In this document: in pieces, positions 52,273 to 64,000 of the stretch
Layout of the letters: the number at the start of each line of letters is the position of its first letter
How positions within the stretch are numbered: the stretch's first letter is position 1
NCBI GenBank assembly: GCA_014898425.1
Contig: RCSZ01000002.1
Location: 186,001-250,000, forward strand
Reading direction: 5' to 3'
DNA from: Botryotinia globosa
Lineage: Eukaryota; Ascomycota; Leotiomycetes; Helotiales; Sclerotiniaceae
DNA: 64,000 bases
Notes under the pieces: model-generated
Databases searched by the model: none
What the model saw: only the letters and a program-made list of their open reading frames with translations
Told to the model about the DNA's origin: nothing
Translations under genes and position numbers: made by a program

Positions 52273-54089
52273 TCAAAGCGCGAAATCAAACTCCTTGAAA
52301 GCAGCCTTAAAAGACTCAGCATCTTGCTTCTCCTCATCCTCTGTTTGAGCACAATCTCTCCACTGGATTCTCTTTTCCAAACTTAGAAGTTTTGCTAGGA
52401 CCGTTCTACCAAATTGGAGATTGAAGCGAACATTCCAATCAAATGGCATTGTAATGCATTTGGTGCTTCCCTCTGGAGATTCTTCGGTCGGAGGTGTCCA
52501 GATCCATACGCGAAAGAAATCGCCATCATTTTGACCGATTCCTGGATCCTTCACTTCGAAGGCTGGGTATTGAAGATTTTCGGCCTCGACTCGGAAGGCG
52601 GCTTCAACAAGACCCTTTTGGATGGTTTCCATAGGCATAGGAATGAGCTGCCAATGTGTATGAACGCCATTGTCTTTACTGATCTCATAGGTAACAGCGC
52701 CTAGCTTGTTTTCGCTGCGTTGTGCAATCATTTTCTGCAGCGCCTCCTTGTATTTGTTCATTTCAACGTAGGTGTTGTTTCTTGACTCTTCCTCCGGGAT
52801 TAGGGCCAATGTAGGCGAATGAGAGAGAGGAATGATCAATGCATGTGCAGGAAAGTTAATGCCCAAGGAAGCATTTGTGATCGCTGTAGTCAAAGGTCCT
52901 TTTGCAATTGTCAAATATGCATCATCGCCAATGGAAGCAATAAGGTGAGTAGCCAGATTTGGATTTGAAAGACAGAAGAAACATTCACCGGGCCCAGGGG
53001 GTGGTTGTCTTTGACCTCTACGTCCTCGTCCGCGTTTATAATCATTGCCTCCGCCATATCTAGAATATGGCTCCGGTTCAAGAGCTGTTCGTTTCCTCTC
53101 GTTGGGTCGAGCTACAAATGGCGACGCCGTGGTACCAGTGGGCAATGGTGCAGTTGGATCGACTGTTGCTTGTAACGTGAATGCATATAAGGCTTTCTGT
53201 TTCCGAGGATTGCCATGAGGGGCCAAGGAAATAAATCGAGTGAGGGGTCGAACGTCAGGTTCATCTGAAGTAGAGGCGTGAAAGAAAGGTTCTCGCTCAT
53301 AAAAATAATCTGGAGACACAGAAAAGTGATAGCGAGGTTTCAAAGCTGCGCAAAGATCTGCGATATGATCCCCTGCAATAGGATCCTTCGAGTCATCAGG
53401 AATTGGTATTTTGGAACCCGTTCGGATCGATTTTGGCCACAAGGTCGTTAAAAGAATATCCGCTGTGTGCGCTCCATGAAGAGCTTTCGCATCTCCAACA
53501 GTATGGAAAGGTAGATATGATTCCTTCGATAAACCCCCAATTATGTTTTCATCAAGTTGACCACCGAGTGCAACTATTTTAATCCCTTCTGAAGTCTTCG
53601 TGGTACTTCTCTTCGCGAGGTAGTGTAAGTTTGGACATATCTAAGAGCATGAGTATTGGTATTCTCTGCGTTCAAAGGATGAATTAACGCACCTCCTCAT
53701 CTTTCTCAATCTTCTCGATGATTCGTTTGGGCAAAGGTAACGATCCGACAGTAAAGTATGTAGGTAATGGTATGGGTATCTTTCCCGTAATGAGGTCTGT
53801 AACTGTGTCTTCGGCTTCTGTGTCTTCAGCTCCAGCGAAAAGGTTTCCAGCCACGATAGCAAGGGCAAAGTTATTCTTGAGTTGCAGCGATGTTAATTTA
53901 GTAAAGACATTGCGAATATGACCGTTCACATCGCCGAGAACAATTCTGTCAATCAATCAGTTCAGTTCACAAAAGGCGAGGTGAAGTGAGTTAAGATGCG
54001 ACCATAAATGGAAGGAAAAGCTCAGGAATACCGCCAATACCTATCGTCGTTGAATTTTGAAAAGAGAAAACTCACATCTTAGACGCCAT
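52273..54089 (-). CDS. DRN1: Drn1/CWF19L1-type lariat-debranching cofactor
   Basis: Three exons, complement(52273..53640, 53693..53945, 54076..54089), encode 544 residues; exon 1 is just ATG GCG TCT AAG AT. The N-terminal domain begins IIVLGDVNGHIRNVF and continues with NFALAIVAGNLFAG, the degenerate metallophosphatase-like domain of Drn1. The linker is Arg/Gly-rich. The CwfJ domain 1 starts near residue 309 (GECFFCLSNPNLATHLI) with the HIT-like NFPAHALIIPLSHSP, and CwfJ domain 2 ends the protein (FFRVWIWTPP, then FGRTVLAKLL). Drn1 partners with the debranching enzyme Dbr1 and late spliceosomal complexes in intron turnover. The DGD-N-terminal domain separates it from Cwf19 itself. It is divergent from UTP20. 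Confidence 0.9.
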
Positions 54090-54641
54090 GTTGATATTCG
54101 AAGCCACCAGATTGCGGGAGAACTGTAGGTTGTTGGGGAGGTCCAAAACGATAGAGTGATACGGTATCGTGAGGATAATATTTACTTCAAAAGTTCTTTG
54201 CGACGCGATTTGACTTCTCGATAAGAAAGCTCAGAAGCTCATATCTTAGCGTCACGCTAATGCAAGGACGGCAGAGTGGAGACTGTGAGCTGGGCGGTCA
54301 AAACTGGCAGAAAATAATGGCAAAAATAAGTGAAATGGAAGAAAAGTAAAGGAAAATAAATGATAAAATTCAATATAGAAATGAGAAGGAGAGGACAGAA
54401 GAGAATTAATGAGGTGAAAGAAGAGGAATGGAAGATACTCTACATAGAATTATATCTATTGATAATTGAGAGATTTGATCCGTTGACTACTCACCTGCCT
54501 ACCTACCTACTACCTACAAATGAACTCTAGCTGGCAACTGCTTATATAAGCAGATATCCATTTCTTCTTATCAAAAAATAAAAATTTCCATTCTCTCTGC
54601 GATTGTGGATTTTCGTTGATTGGGGACGACATAACTTTACG
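54090..54641. promoter_or_regulatory. Divergent promoter of DRN1-like and UTP20
   Basis: A 552-bp spacer shared by two RNA-processing genes. It holds CTGCTTATATAAGCAG, a perfect 16-bp palindrome with a TATA core, at 54538-54553, and AAAAATTT at 54580-54587, the core of the yeast RRPE element of ribosome-biogenesis promoters, about 55 bp before the UTP20 start. A CCTACCTACCTA run lies near 54496. Whether RRPE works in filamentous fungi is not shown here. Confidence 0.5.
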
Positions 54642-57600
54642 ATGCCTGCCACAACTTCCGGAAGAATAATCAAGACCCGTAAGGGCAAGAAGGGTACTGC
54701 CCATCAAAAGAATCATCGATGGGAATCTTTTACTACAAAAATCTCGAAATTAAACTCCCTCGATCCACTACGAAGAGTTCGTCGCCATGACCTCGATGCC
54801 GAAGATACTTCTGCGACAACCTCATATTTCAAAGCCAGTCTAGAAAAATGGACGGAACTCAATTTGTCGTCTGGGTTCCAATCCTTCACGGAGGAGGTAC
54901 TTCCATTATGCGACAGCTTACCGCAGATTCTACATTTCCAGGACAAGATTATGGGTCTTTTCGTCACTTATATGGAGGGAAATCAGAGGGAATCGTTAGA
55001 GCCATTGTTGGAGTTAATTACAGACTTTGCCCATGATTTGGGTCCTCGGTTTGAAAAACATTATGCGAAAGCTTTGGAATTGGTTACATCGACGATAGCA
55101 GGCACTGGAAAAGATGTCGCAGTTATAGAATGGTGTTTTACATGCCTAACATTTTTGTTCAAATATTTGTCAAAACTTATTGTACCAGATTTACGACCTA
55201 CATATGATTTAATGGCACCATTACTTGGAAAGAGTGCCCAACCTCCACATATTGCCCGGTTCGCTGCAGAGGCTATGAGCTTTCTCATCAAAAAAGCTGG
55301 CGCACCTGCCCACAGAGCAAAGGCTCTTCCATTAATCGTCAACCATGCGAAATCAGATCTTTTGAGGATCGCGGATACCAAGCAATTCGGCCTATACTAC
55401 CATGGAATAATGACCATGTTCGCGGAGGCTATGAAGGGCAACGGGTTAACCGTACATACGTCGGGTCCAACGATTTTCAAATCTCTATTCATCGCCATTG
55501 AAGAAAGTGACTTTGGAGGGAAGGAAGCAATGCCATGGATCGACGTCATATGTGGTGTTTTAACCAGTATAGTTCATCATACAACCCCGGAGACGATCAA
55601 AGAGATCCTTGAACTAGTACTGGAGGAAGCAAACACAATTACCGATTCCTTTACACAGTCAAAGACAATGTATGATTTCAACAAACTTTTACTTTCAGCG
55701 CGGACCATAGGGATTTTAGCTGGTGTTCGACGAGCTTCGAGAGTCCAGAATTGGCAAGCCTTGCTACAGGCATTATCTAATATTTTAAAGGCAGTGTCCA
55801 AGAACGCATCTTTTGTGGCAGCCGACGACAAGCATTTGGATTTGTGGAAATACCTCATTGAGAGTATAGCTATTGCTCTGACATATTCTCCAATGGACTC
55901 TACAATTCCTTTTATTGCTCCTTTCATGGATGCTCTGACCAAGGATCCGTTGGCCAAATGGTTCTTGACATTTTGCTCATATTTGTCACAAGGAGAGCCT
56001 GGACGCTTCCAAACTATTGCGTTACCTTACTTCAAAAGGTAAGTTGAATCGTTTCATATATCTCAGCTACATGCTAATTTGATCCTAGATTCATTGTCAC
56101 GCATTGGTCTGACGCGGAAAATGGAGATACCTTGTGTGTATTATTACCAAAGATGGTCGCCTCAGGGGTACTTCCAAGTCAATATGGAAAGGATGCGTTT
56201 TCGTTACCTCAGTCTTGGCAGGACCAGATTGTCAGCAAATTTGAACGACTGGAACTGCAACCTTTCCCGGAACAAGTATCGCCAGCTACATATAATCGCA
56301 GCCCCAAAACATGGCATGATCGATGTTTACCTAAATATAATGCTCTCTTAGAAATTTTGGAGTGCACTGCTGTGCATCCTTCAACGAATGCAAGAATTTC
56401 GGAAATCCTACTTCGCAAGCTCAAACTTGCACTTAGACCGTCTTCTTCACTTGCGCCAGAGGAAGCTCATTTTATAGCTGGTCGAGGGTTCAGTGCTTTT
56501 TCTCGCATGACAAAAGGAACTGGTGAGGCTGACAGGGCTTTGGAACCATTATTACGTGCAGCAGCCCCTCGATATGCCCGATTGCCAAATTTCCTAGAAG
56601 CTTTACTAAGCTACAAAGCCAGTCTCAAATTGTCTCCTAAACCCGACGGTGGCAAATCGGACGAGGAAGAGGATACGAGTGACTCTGACGCTGAGTTCGA
56701 CCTCTTGGTACGATCCTTAGTAGAGAACCTTTCATCCGAATCTAGCGAATTGCGCCTTCTTTCTTTGCGACTACTGGAGCATATTCATGACACTGATCAT
56801 GGAAAATCTTCGGAAGCAATTACACTCATGATCATGATTGAGCAGACTCCAATGGATTTGCAATCTGCTCGTTCCGCTTCTATGCATATTCGGAAGCTCG
56901 CTTCAATCTATACTTCACAGATGGCGATACCTTGGATGAAATATGCTATACCATCATTCTGTTTTGGTATGCTTACTGTGAAAATGGCGCAAATCTGGGA
57001 CGATGCTAGTGCTGCCCTCAAACAGATCTCAGAATCGAAAGTCGGTGAGGAAGCTGTTGCAGTATTAACATTCAAATGGTTAGAGACACCATCAGTAAGA
57101 TGGAGCGGGCCACCCGCTCCCATGCAAAAGGATCAAAATAATGGATTGACCGACTTTGAGTGCTCTAATTTGAATAACTTGGACAAACTTGCTAAAGAGA
57201 CTGAATCGGAAGTTCTCAATGCACGTGATACTATGCTGCAAAAATTCGAGGTTGCTCAACAACTAGTGGATGCCCAACCAAACACTGCTAGATCTCAGGC
57301 TCTTCGTGTTTTGGCTGCCATTCCTATGATTGGTGAAAGGCGATCTCGACAGCTCATTCCAATGTTCCTTTCTTGGGCCGGCAAAGCCTCCGAGGAGATT
57401 GATCAGACCGGCGATGAAGACGAGGCTGTTGTAAGCGACTGGACAAGAAAAGATCAGAAGGCTCTTTTGGATGTTTTGGGCCTCTTTGGTAACCCGAAGT
57501 CTATTTTCAAGACAGATGAGGTGTACGAAGCCCTTTTAAGATTGTTGGCGAATGGTGACATTGAAACCCAGAAAGCCGCCTTAAAAGCCGTCTTAACATG

Positions 57601-60600
57601 GAGGAATAAGAGCATCAAACCTTACTCTGAGAACCTCTTGAATCTGCTGGACGAAGCTCGCTTTAAAGATGAAATCACAATTCTCCTTCAGGGACAGACC
57701 CTGGTTCAACCTGAGCATCGCGAAGCACTTATGCCAGTTCTCCTCAGATTACTCTATGGACGTACAATCTCTCGAAAAGGCGCTGCGAGTGGAAAACAAG
57801 GGATGGAGGCAAGAAGACTGACGGTATTGAGAAATTTGAGCGTTGAAGATATTGGAGGCTTTCTGGATATTGCCCTTGGTGATCTCAAAGATTTGGATTT
57901 GGTGCAGGATGGAGCAGTCCAAATGTCGATTTTTGAAAAGGAGTTATTAGGTGCAAGGAAACAAGTTGGTTTCACAAACATGATGGATTCAGTATTGAAG
58001 GAATTAGCCACTAAAGTTGTGCCTCTCACTCGAAAATTACTGGAAGCTGTCTTGTATTGTACAGTAATTGCCACACGACAACTTCAAGGAGAGCATGTTG
58101 AAGAAACTGAAGATGAGGAAGTTTCCAGCAAAATTTCTCTCTTCAAAGTTGTTCGACAGACTGGGTTGAAGTGTCTCGTGCTATTGTTCAACAACTCGAC
58201 AGATTTTGACTGGTCTCCCTATATGGATCTCATTGTGACCGAAATTGTTCTACCAAGACTCGATAACTTACCAATCGAAACAGCTCAGGGCATCTCCGGT
58301 CTCCTTAGATTGTTTTCCGTCTGGTCATCTTCGATGAAGACAGTGTTACTTCTTGGTAGCCACGAAAAAATCTTACCAAAGGTAGCAGAATGTTTAGCAC
58401 CACCAAAATCGAAGGATGAAGTCAAACTCTTTGCTCTTTCCATCATCAGGGGTGTCATTAAATGTGCACAAGAGGAAGGAGCGGAGGGTAACTCGGTAAA
58501 GCAAGAGCTTCTGAATCCCAACATGGATCAATGTCTGATTCAAATCGGAACAATTCTACGCGATCAGAACGATATGAGCAAAAACCTATTGGAAGGTTGT
58601 GTCGAAACAGTTTCCGAGTTGGCGCCTTTCGTATCGACTTCCACTCAAGGTCGCAACTTGGTGGATGTATCTGTATTCCTACTTGATCAGCCCTCGCGTA
58701 GGGTTACCCCTAAGACGAAAGCCGGCTTACTTCTGGTTCTGGAGCATTTTGTACCTCTCTATGATCTCCAAAACGATGTTGACCTCAGGGATCGAGTTTA
58801 TCATACTATCACTTCCTTATTTGGTTTCTTCAAAGACAAGATTAGTAGAGAGGTATTATCACGAGTACTATTGGTGTACTCAGACAAAGATCCTGTCTTG
58901 AAAGAAGTAGCTGCCTTGTGTTCAGATCTCAATTCTTTTGCGCAAGGACGGCTCGATGAACCAGATTACGATCGCCGAGTGAAGGCTTTCCACGCCATTA
59001 ACGCCAAGAGAGATGTTGATTTTAATTCTCATCAGTGGTCACCACTACTTTTCAACATGCTCTTTTATATCAAGCACGATGAGGAACACGGAGTATTGTC
59101 ATCAAACTCTTCTGATGGAATCCGTCGATTCATTGAAACAGCTAAAGATGCCAAGCAAACATCAGAGTTCCCAGCTTTTCAAAACATGCTTTCCACAATC
59201 TTGATTCCAGCTCTATTTGCTGGCGTTCGTGAGCCTTCGGAAATGGTCCGTCGTGAATACATGAACGTTATGGCTCATTTGGTCCGTAATTTCTCAAATT
59301 GGTCTCAAGTTAGCGACATGCACAATCTTCTGGCTGGTGAAGACGAGACAGAATCCTCGTTTTTCAACAACATTATCGCAGCAGGTAAAGGTAGGCAATC
59401 TAGTGCTCTGGGAATGCTTTCTTCTGCTGCCGAGAAAGGAGAACTGAGTAGCAAGAACGTCAGCCACTTTTTCATCCCTCTTATCGAACATTTTATCTTC
59501 GATAGAGCCGAAGGCAATGATGCACATAATCTTGCTGCTGAAGCTACTACGACGGTTGGAATTCTTGCAGGTTCGCTAGAGTGGCCACAATATCGTGCTC
59601 TTCTGAAACGATTTATCGGATATGTTCAAGCCAAACCTGATCTCGAGAAACAGATCATCCGTCTTCTCGGCAAAGTTATTGATGCTTTGGCACTTGCCGC
59701 TCAACCACCCGTTGATACTGACATGGAGACTGATGTTCCTAAGATATCAAGCAAATTGGCCACTACTATGCCTAAAGAGCCAAAGTTTTCTGATGATCTC
59801 ATTACCAATATCTTGCCACCATTGACAGATTATCTCCATGACAAGGATGAATCGACAGTCAGCTTGCGTGTTCCTGTTGCGGTCATCATTGTTAGGCTTC
59901 TGAAACTATTGCCAGAAGAGAAAATGACGGAACGGCTCCCAGCAGTCTTGACTGATATTTGTCACATTCTCCGCAGTAAAGCACAAGAATCCCGGGATCT
60001 TACTAGGGATACTTTAGTAAAGATTTGCGTTTTACTTGGTCCTTCTTGCTTCGGATTTGTGTTAAGAGAACTTCGAAGTGCGTTGGCAAGAGGTTCCCAG
60101 CTTCATGTACTGTCATACACGATGCATTCCATGCTGGTAGCTACGACACCAGAATACGCACCTGGTGACCTTGATTATTGCCTGCCTTCAATCATTGCAA
60201 TCATCATGGACGATATTTTTGGTGCAACAGGACAAGAGAAGGACGAGGAAGGATATATCAGCAAGATGAAAGAAGTCAAGAGCAGTAAAAGTCATGATTC
60301 TATGGAATTGATAGCCAAGACAGCTACTCTGAGCCGACTGACAGACTTGATTCATCCAATTCGAGTATTGCTGAAGGAGAAGCTGAACATTCGGATGGTT
60401 CGCAAAATTGATGAACTTTTGAACAGGATCAGTTCTGGACTACTCAAAAATACAGCTGCCGGAAGTCGTGATAGCTTGGTCTTCTGTTATGAAGTTATTC
60501 AAGATGTTTACAATAGTCGAAAGCCTCAAGAAAAGGCGAGCAGAGATGATTATCGATTCAAACGCTACTTACTACAAAAGGGTGCCAAACGTGGTGGTGA

Positions 60601-62614
60601 ACGCGGTGCTACGACAATCTATACCTTCAAGCTTATCAAATTCGCCTTTGACGTTATGAGATCTGTCGTCAAGAAGTACGATACAATTCGAACACCTAGC
60701 AATCTTGCAGGCTTCATACCGATGATTGGCGACGCGGTTGCTGAAGGAGAGGAGGAAGTAAAGGTTGCGGCCTTCAAATTACTTAGTACCATTGTCAAGG
60801 TTCCACTCAAAATTGATGCTGATGGAACAAATCTTTACCGGGTCGCGGTGGATGAAGCCATCAAGTGTGTAGCCTCATCCTCTTCAACAACTTCGGATAT
60901 TGCTCAAGCATCCTTGAATTTACTCTCGGTTGTTCTCAGAGACCGAAAAGATGTTCAAGTCAAAAGTAGATCGATTGATGATATCTTGAAGAAAATGAAA
61001 GATGTCATTACAGAACCAGAGCGACGACATATTACGTTCAAGTTCTTGAGATCTGTGCTAGACTCAAAGATCGAGACGGCTGTAGTATATGACACTCTGG
61101 ACTATGTCAGCACGGTCATGGTAACAAATGACGACAAAGATACAAGAGATCTGGCACGCGGCGCATTCGTTCAGTTCCTCAGAGAATTCCCACAAAAGAA
61201 GAGTCGATGGAACAAACAATTAGAATTTATCGTTGCAAATCTAAAGTATGATAGAGAGGGTGGAAGAATGTCCATACTCGAAGTCATTCTTCTCCTTTTG
61301 ACAAAGACTTCGGACGATATTGTTCAAGAGGTCGCAGCATCTAGTTTTGTGCCTTTGATCTCGGTCATTGCCAATGATGAAAGCGAAAAGTGTCGTATGG
61401 TAGCCGGAGAAGTCCTCAAGGAGACATTCAAGAGAGCGGATGAAAGCCGCATGACGGATTTCCTTACCATTCTGCAATCACTCGTTAAGCAAAACAAGAC
61501 TTCGGCTGTCCGGGTAGCGCTACAAACGTATTCATTGTATTTCGAATCTCGATCCGATATGGAAGATTCAAATATCAATTTCGTACTCGGTACTGTTTCG
61601 AAGATCCTGGAAACTCCAGACGATGAAGAAGAAGATTATTGGCAATTAATCTACACTTCCCTCGAACTTACAGGGACTATGTGTCAGAAATTCCCAGAGA
61701 AACTTTTCTCTTCGAAGACTGCATCTTTATGGTCTGCGGTACGAGCATGCCTTTCATATCCGCATACGTGGGTCAAAGTAGGTGCGACAAGACTTAGCAG
61801 CATATACTTTGCAGACATTGCAAGAACCAATGCCGAAGCTGGTCTAGGAGGCTTACCACTCAGGGGCTCAGGTGGTCTCCAACTCAGCGGAGATGATATC
61901 ACTAATTTCATTCACCGTATCGTTAGGATGTTCAGGGGACCAATTCTCACACAAGTACTCGCGGATGAAGTCGTCAAGAATCTTATTTTCCTCGGTCGCT
62001 GCGCCGCTTCCAATAATCTCAAACAAAAACCTAAAGCAGATGCCGAAGATGAAGATCCAGATGCCGAAGCCGAAGCCGAAGTCGAACAATCAGGAGAGTC
62101 TAATGCTTCAAACAGTGTCCTGCAATATCTTTTCAGTCGCGTATCCTTCGTCTTGAGAAGAGAAACTCATCCAGCTACTGCAGACAATTTGATCCCCAAG
62201 ACTTCTGCTCTTCAGCTCCTCGAAATCTTGTGCAGTAAATTGGAGCCTGAATCGTTGGTTCCCTCGCTGAGAACTATCATTCTCCCTCTGCATAATCTCA
62301 CGGATCCTTCCATTCACATGCCGTACTCTACCGACGAACTCTTCCGCAATAATTACGAGGCGCTCAAATCGTCGAGTGAAGAGCTGTTGGAGACGTTGAA
62401 GAGGAAGGTCGGAACCCAGGAGTACACAGATGCGTTGCTGAAGGTGAGAGAGGGGGTTAAGGAGAGGAGAGCGCAGAGGAGTGGAAAGAGAAAGATCGAG
62501 GCGGTTAGTATGCCGGAGAAATTTGGAGAAGAGAAGAGGAAGAAGACGGAGAGGAAGAAGGAGAGGAGGAAGGAGAAGGGGGAGATGTTTAGTAAGAAGA
62601 GGAATATGTGGTAG
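54642..62614 (+). CDS. UTP20: U3 snoRNP component Utp20
   Basis: Two exons (54642..56038 and 56089..62614) encode 2640 residues; the GTAAGT..CCTAG intron is 50 nt and splits an Arg codon in YFKRFIVTHW. The length matches the Utp20 family (about 2500-2800). The N-terminus has the family's basic start (TSGRIIKTRKGKKGTAHQKN) and RRVRRHDLDAED. The rest is HEAT/ARM-like helical repeats, with the DRIM-type region in the first third and a strongly basic C-terminus (KRKKTERKKERRKEKG-like). Utp20 is part of the small-subunit processome, binds pre-18S rRNA and U3-containing complexes in the nucleolus and is needed for early cleavages. The frame is intact through nearly 8 kb, evidence that the sequence itself is of good quality here. 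Confidence 0.95.
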
Positions 62615-63589
62615 AGTGGATGTGTGGGATGGGATGGAATGAGATGTGATGTGATGAGATGGGTGGGGAGAGGGAAGATGAAAGAGCGTTGCATGTATGC
62701 ATGTCTATTATTCACGGGCGATTTCAAATGGCGTTTGGGAAGGGGAAAATTTCTATCTTTGACATGTGAGTGCTTGCTTAGCTTTGTATTTATTGCAGCG
62801 AGTCTGTCAATCAATCAGTCAGTCAGTCGCAGAATTCGCGATACTAGATGGAGTAGATGAATGAATCCTATTATATTAGTTAGTAATTTGTTTACATGCT
62901 TTTATTTATTACAGTTACGAATTGATTTCTTGGATGCTGGTTTTGTTGTGTGTGGGTGGGTAGATGGATGGATGGATGGATGGGTGTAGGTTTAATTTGG
63001 GATTTGTGTTTATATTCGTTTGATGAGATGAGATGAGATGAGATGAGATTTGCAATAATTTTTCTGTTTGTATAGGTATTTGAAAGAAGAAAGATGGTAT
63101 ATATATATATATACATATAGATTTGGTATCGTTATGCTATACTCCTATTATCCCGTGATAGCTGAATTTCAAGGTATTATTACATTTTTGATCCGTGACG
63201 CTCATGGTTTTAATACACTGATTTCTTCTTGTGAGTGAGATTTGAGTTTGTTTTTGGATGCGTGTGTGTGTGTGTGTGTGTGTGTGTTCTCAGTATTCTT
63301 CCGGGAGGTGGAGTTGGGAATGTTGAGGTTGTTGTAGGGTTTGGGGTTGTGTGTTGGATGGCTTTTATTATTATATTGAGTTCGAAACTGCAGTTGGTGG
63401 TCCTCGGTGATACTGATTCTTGGTGATCTCGTGTGATGTATCGTGATGTGTTTGGTTTCGCATGGGTGTACCCGGATATCTTGTTACTTGAGGCCTAATC
63501 GAAAGACTTTCCTTCCAATATAACTCTCAGTCTTCGTCTCCAATTGTTCGTACACCTCCGCTTAACATCTAAAGAACCGACTACATCCT
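62615..63589. other. Convergent intergenic region with microsatellites
   Basis: No gene. Contains GATGG/GATGA runs at 62625-62665, GGATGGATGG near 62961-62981, (GATGA)n near 63022-63048, TATATATATATA near 63099 and (GT)n at about 63260-63288. Confidence 0.7.
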
Positions 63590-64000
63590 CTATCTCCCCT
63601 CCCCTTCACTCCCCGCATTTCCTTCACCCTCACCCTCACCCTCCCTCTTCCTCTCCGTACTCGTCCCATCGCTCCAAAACTCCAAATTCCCATCCTCACT
63701 CAACGTCCCCTTTTTAACCAACATCCCCTTGTCCCTCATCAAATCCTCAATCGTCAATTTGCGATCTCCAAATATTCCCAGGTGGTCGGAAATCACATGT
63801 CGGTTTTTGCAGCTGGGACAGGTGATGAGGATGGAGCCGGAGTGGTAGCCTTGTTTGGAGATACGGTGCGTGGAGCGCGCGGAGCAGGGTTGGCAGGTGA
63901 AGGTTAGATCGTAGGAGGGTTGAGGGGCGCGGGGGGGAGTGGAGGATGGGGAGGAGGGCGAGGAGGAGCGGTCGGTGAGAGGTTTGGAAGGGGTGCTGTA
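63590..64000 (-). CDS. ZIM17: Zim17/Hep1 DNL-type zinc finger protein, 5' end outside window
   Basis: The visible 136 C-terminal codons read in frame from the window edge to the stop at 63590. The core is the DNL zinc finger: FTCQPCSARSTHRISKQGYH and LITCPSCKNRHVISDHLGIF with two CXXC pairs, then FGDRKLTIEDLM. Zim17 binds mitochondrial Hsp70 in the matrix and keeps it soluble and active. The preceding Ser/Pro-rich part would belong to the presequence or linker. The C-terminus adds a low-complexity tail of Glu and Gly (GEGEGEGN-type) encoded by CCTCACCCTCACC repeats, which is beyond the usual end of the family and probably disordered. Confidence 0.92.
   Translation of the reverse strand, partial: YSTPSKPLTDRSSSPSSPSSTPPRAPQPSYDLTFTCQPCSARSTHRISKQGYHSGSILITCPSCKNRHVISDHLGIFGDRKLTIEDLMRDKGMLVKKGTLSEDGNLEFWSDGTSTERKREGEGEGEGNAGSEGEGR

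Overview
The window is nuclear DNA of a filamentous ascomycete. The genes carry short (about 45-130 nt) GT-AG introns with CTAAC/CTAAT-type branch sites. The recognisable proteins are fungal: a BGL1-type GH3 beta-glucosidase, a DUF3292-type membrane protein, Utp20, a Drn1/CWF19L1-type protein, Qri7, Lsm4, a PTEN phosphatase and a Zim17-type zinc finger. AT content is moderate, there is one AT-rich transposon relic with transition-only divergence between its ends (RIP-like), and microsatellites are common. Gene style suggests Leotiomycetes, possibly a Botrytis/Sclerotinia relative; that last step is recognition from memory, not proof.

Layout. 1-4.2 kb: a mitochondrial PPR protein gene and LSM4, both on minus. 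5.1-7.5 kb: a secreted or membrane His-rich protein gene with several stops and frame breaks. 8.3-10.2 kb: a PTEN/TEP1 phosphatase on minus. 10.2-14.8 kb: gene-poor. 14.8-17.9 kb: a 1022-residue ankyrin protein on minus. 19-22.9 kb: a DUF3292-like membrane protein (minus) and QRI7 (plus), divergent. 24.6-26.1 kb: an unknown proline-rich protein with a 5'UTR intron. 26.8-28.5 kb: a C2H2 zinc-finger gene on minus with a GC-AG intron and one frame break. 29.5-41.7 kb: an accessory-looking run of plus-strand genes for unknown proteins. These are a charged coiled-coil protein, an interrupted coiled-coil gene, a protein with a C-terminal Zn2Cys6-type cluster, two related proteins in tandem that share an intron position, and a membrane protein. 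42.2-45.3 kb: the GH3 beta-glucosidase in nine exons, minus. 46.7-48.0 kb: a 1278-bp AT-rich element with 57-bp terminal inverted repeats and a 5-bp target duplication. 48.4 kb: an intron-containing elongator tRNA-Met. 48.5-52.2 kb: repeats and one small membrane protein gene. 52.3-62.6 kb: DRN1-like (minus) and UTP20 (plus), divergent. 63.6-64.0 kb: the 3' part of a Zim17-type gene on minus, cut by the window edge.

The conserved genes serve RNA processing (Lsm4, Drn1-like, Utp20), mitochondrial function (PPR protein, Qri7, Zim17), phosphoinositide signalling (PTEN) and cellodextrin breakdown (GH3); they do not form one pathway. The least explained region is 29.5-41.7 kb. It has the look of a fast-evolving, lineage-restricted cluster with at least one local duplication, but nothing in the sequence assigns it a function. 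Exon coordinates were derived by hand from splice consensus and reading-frame continuity.
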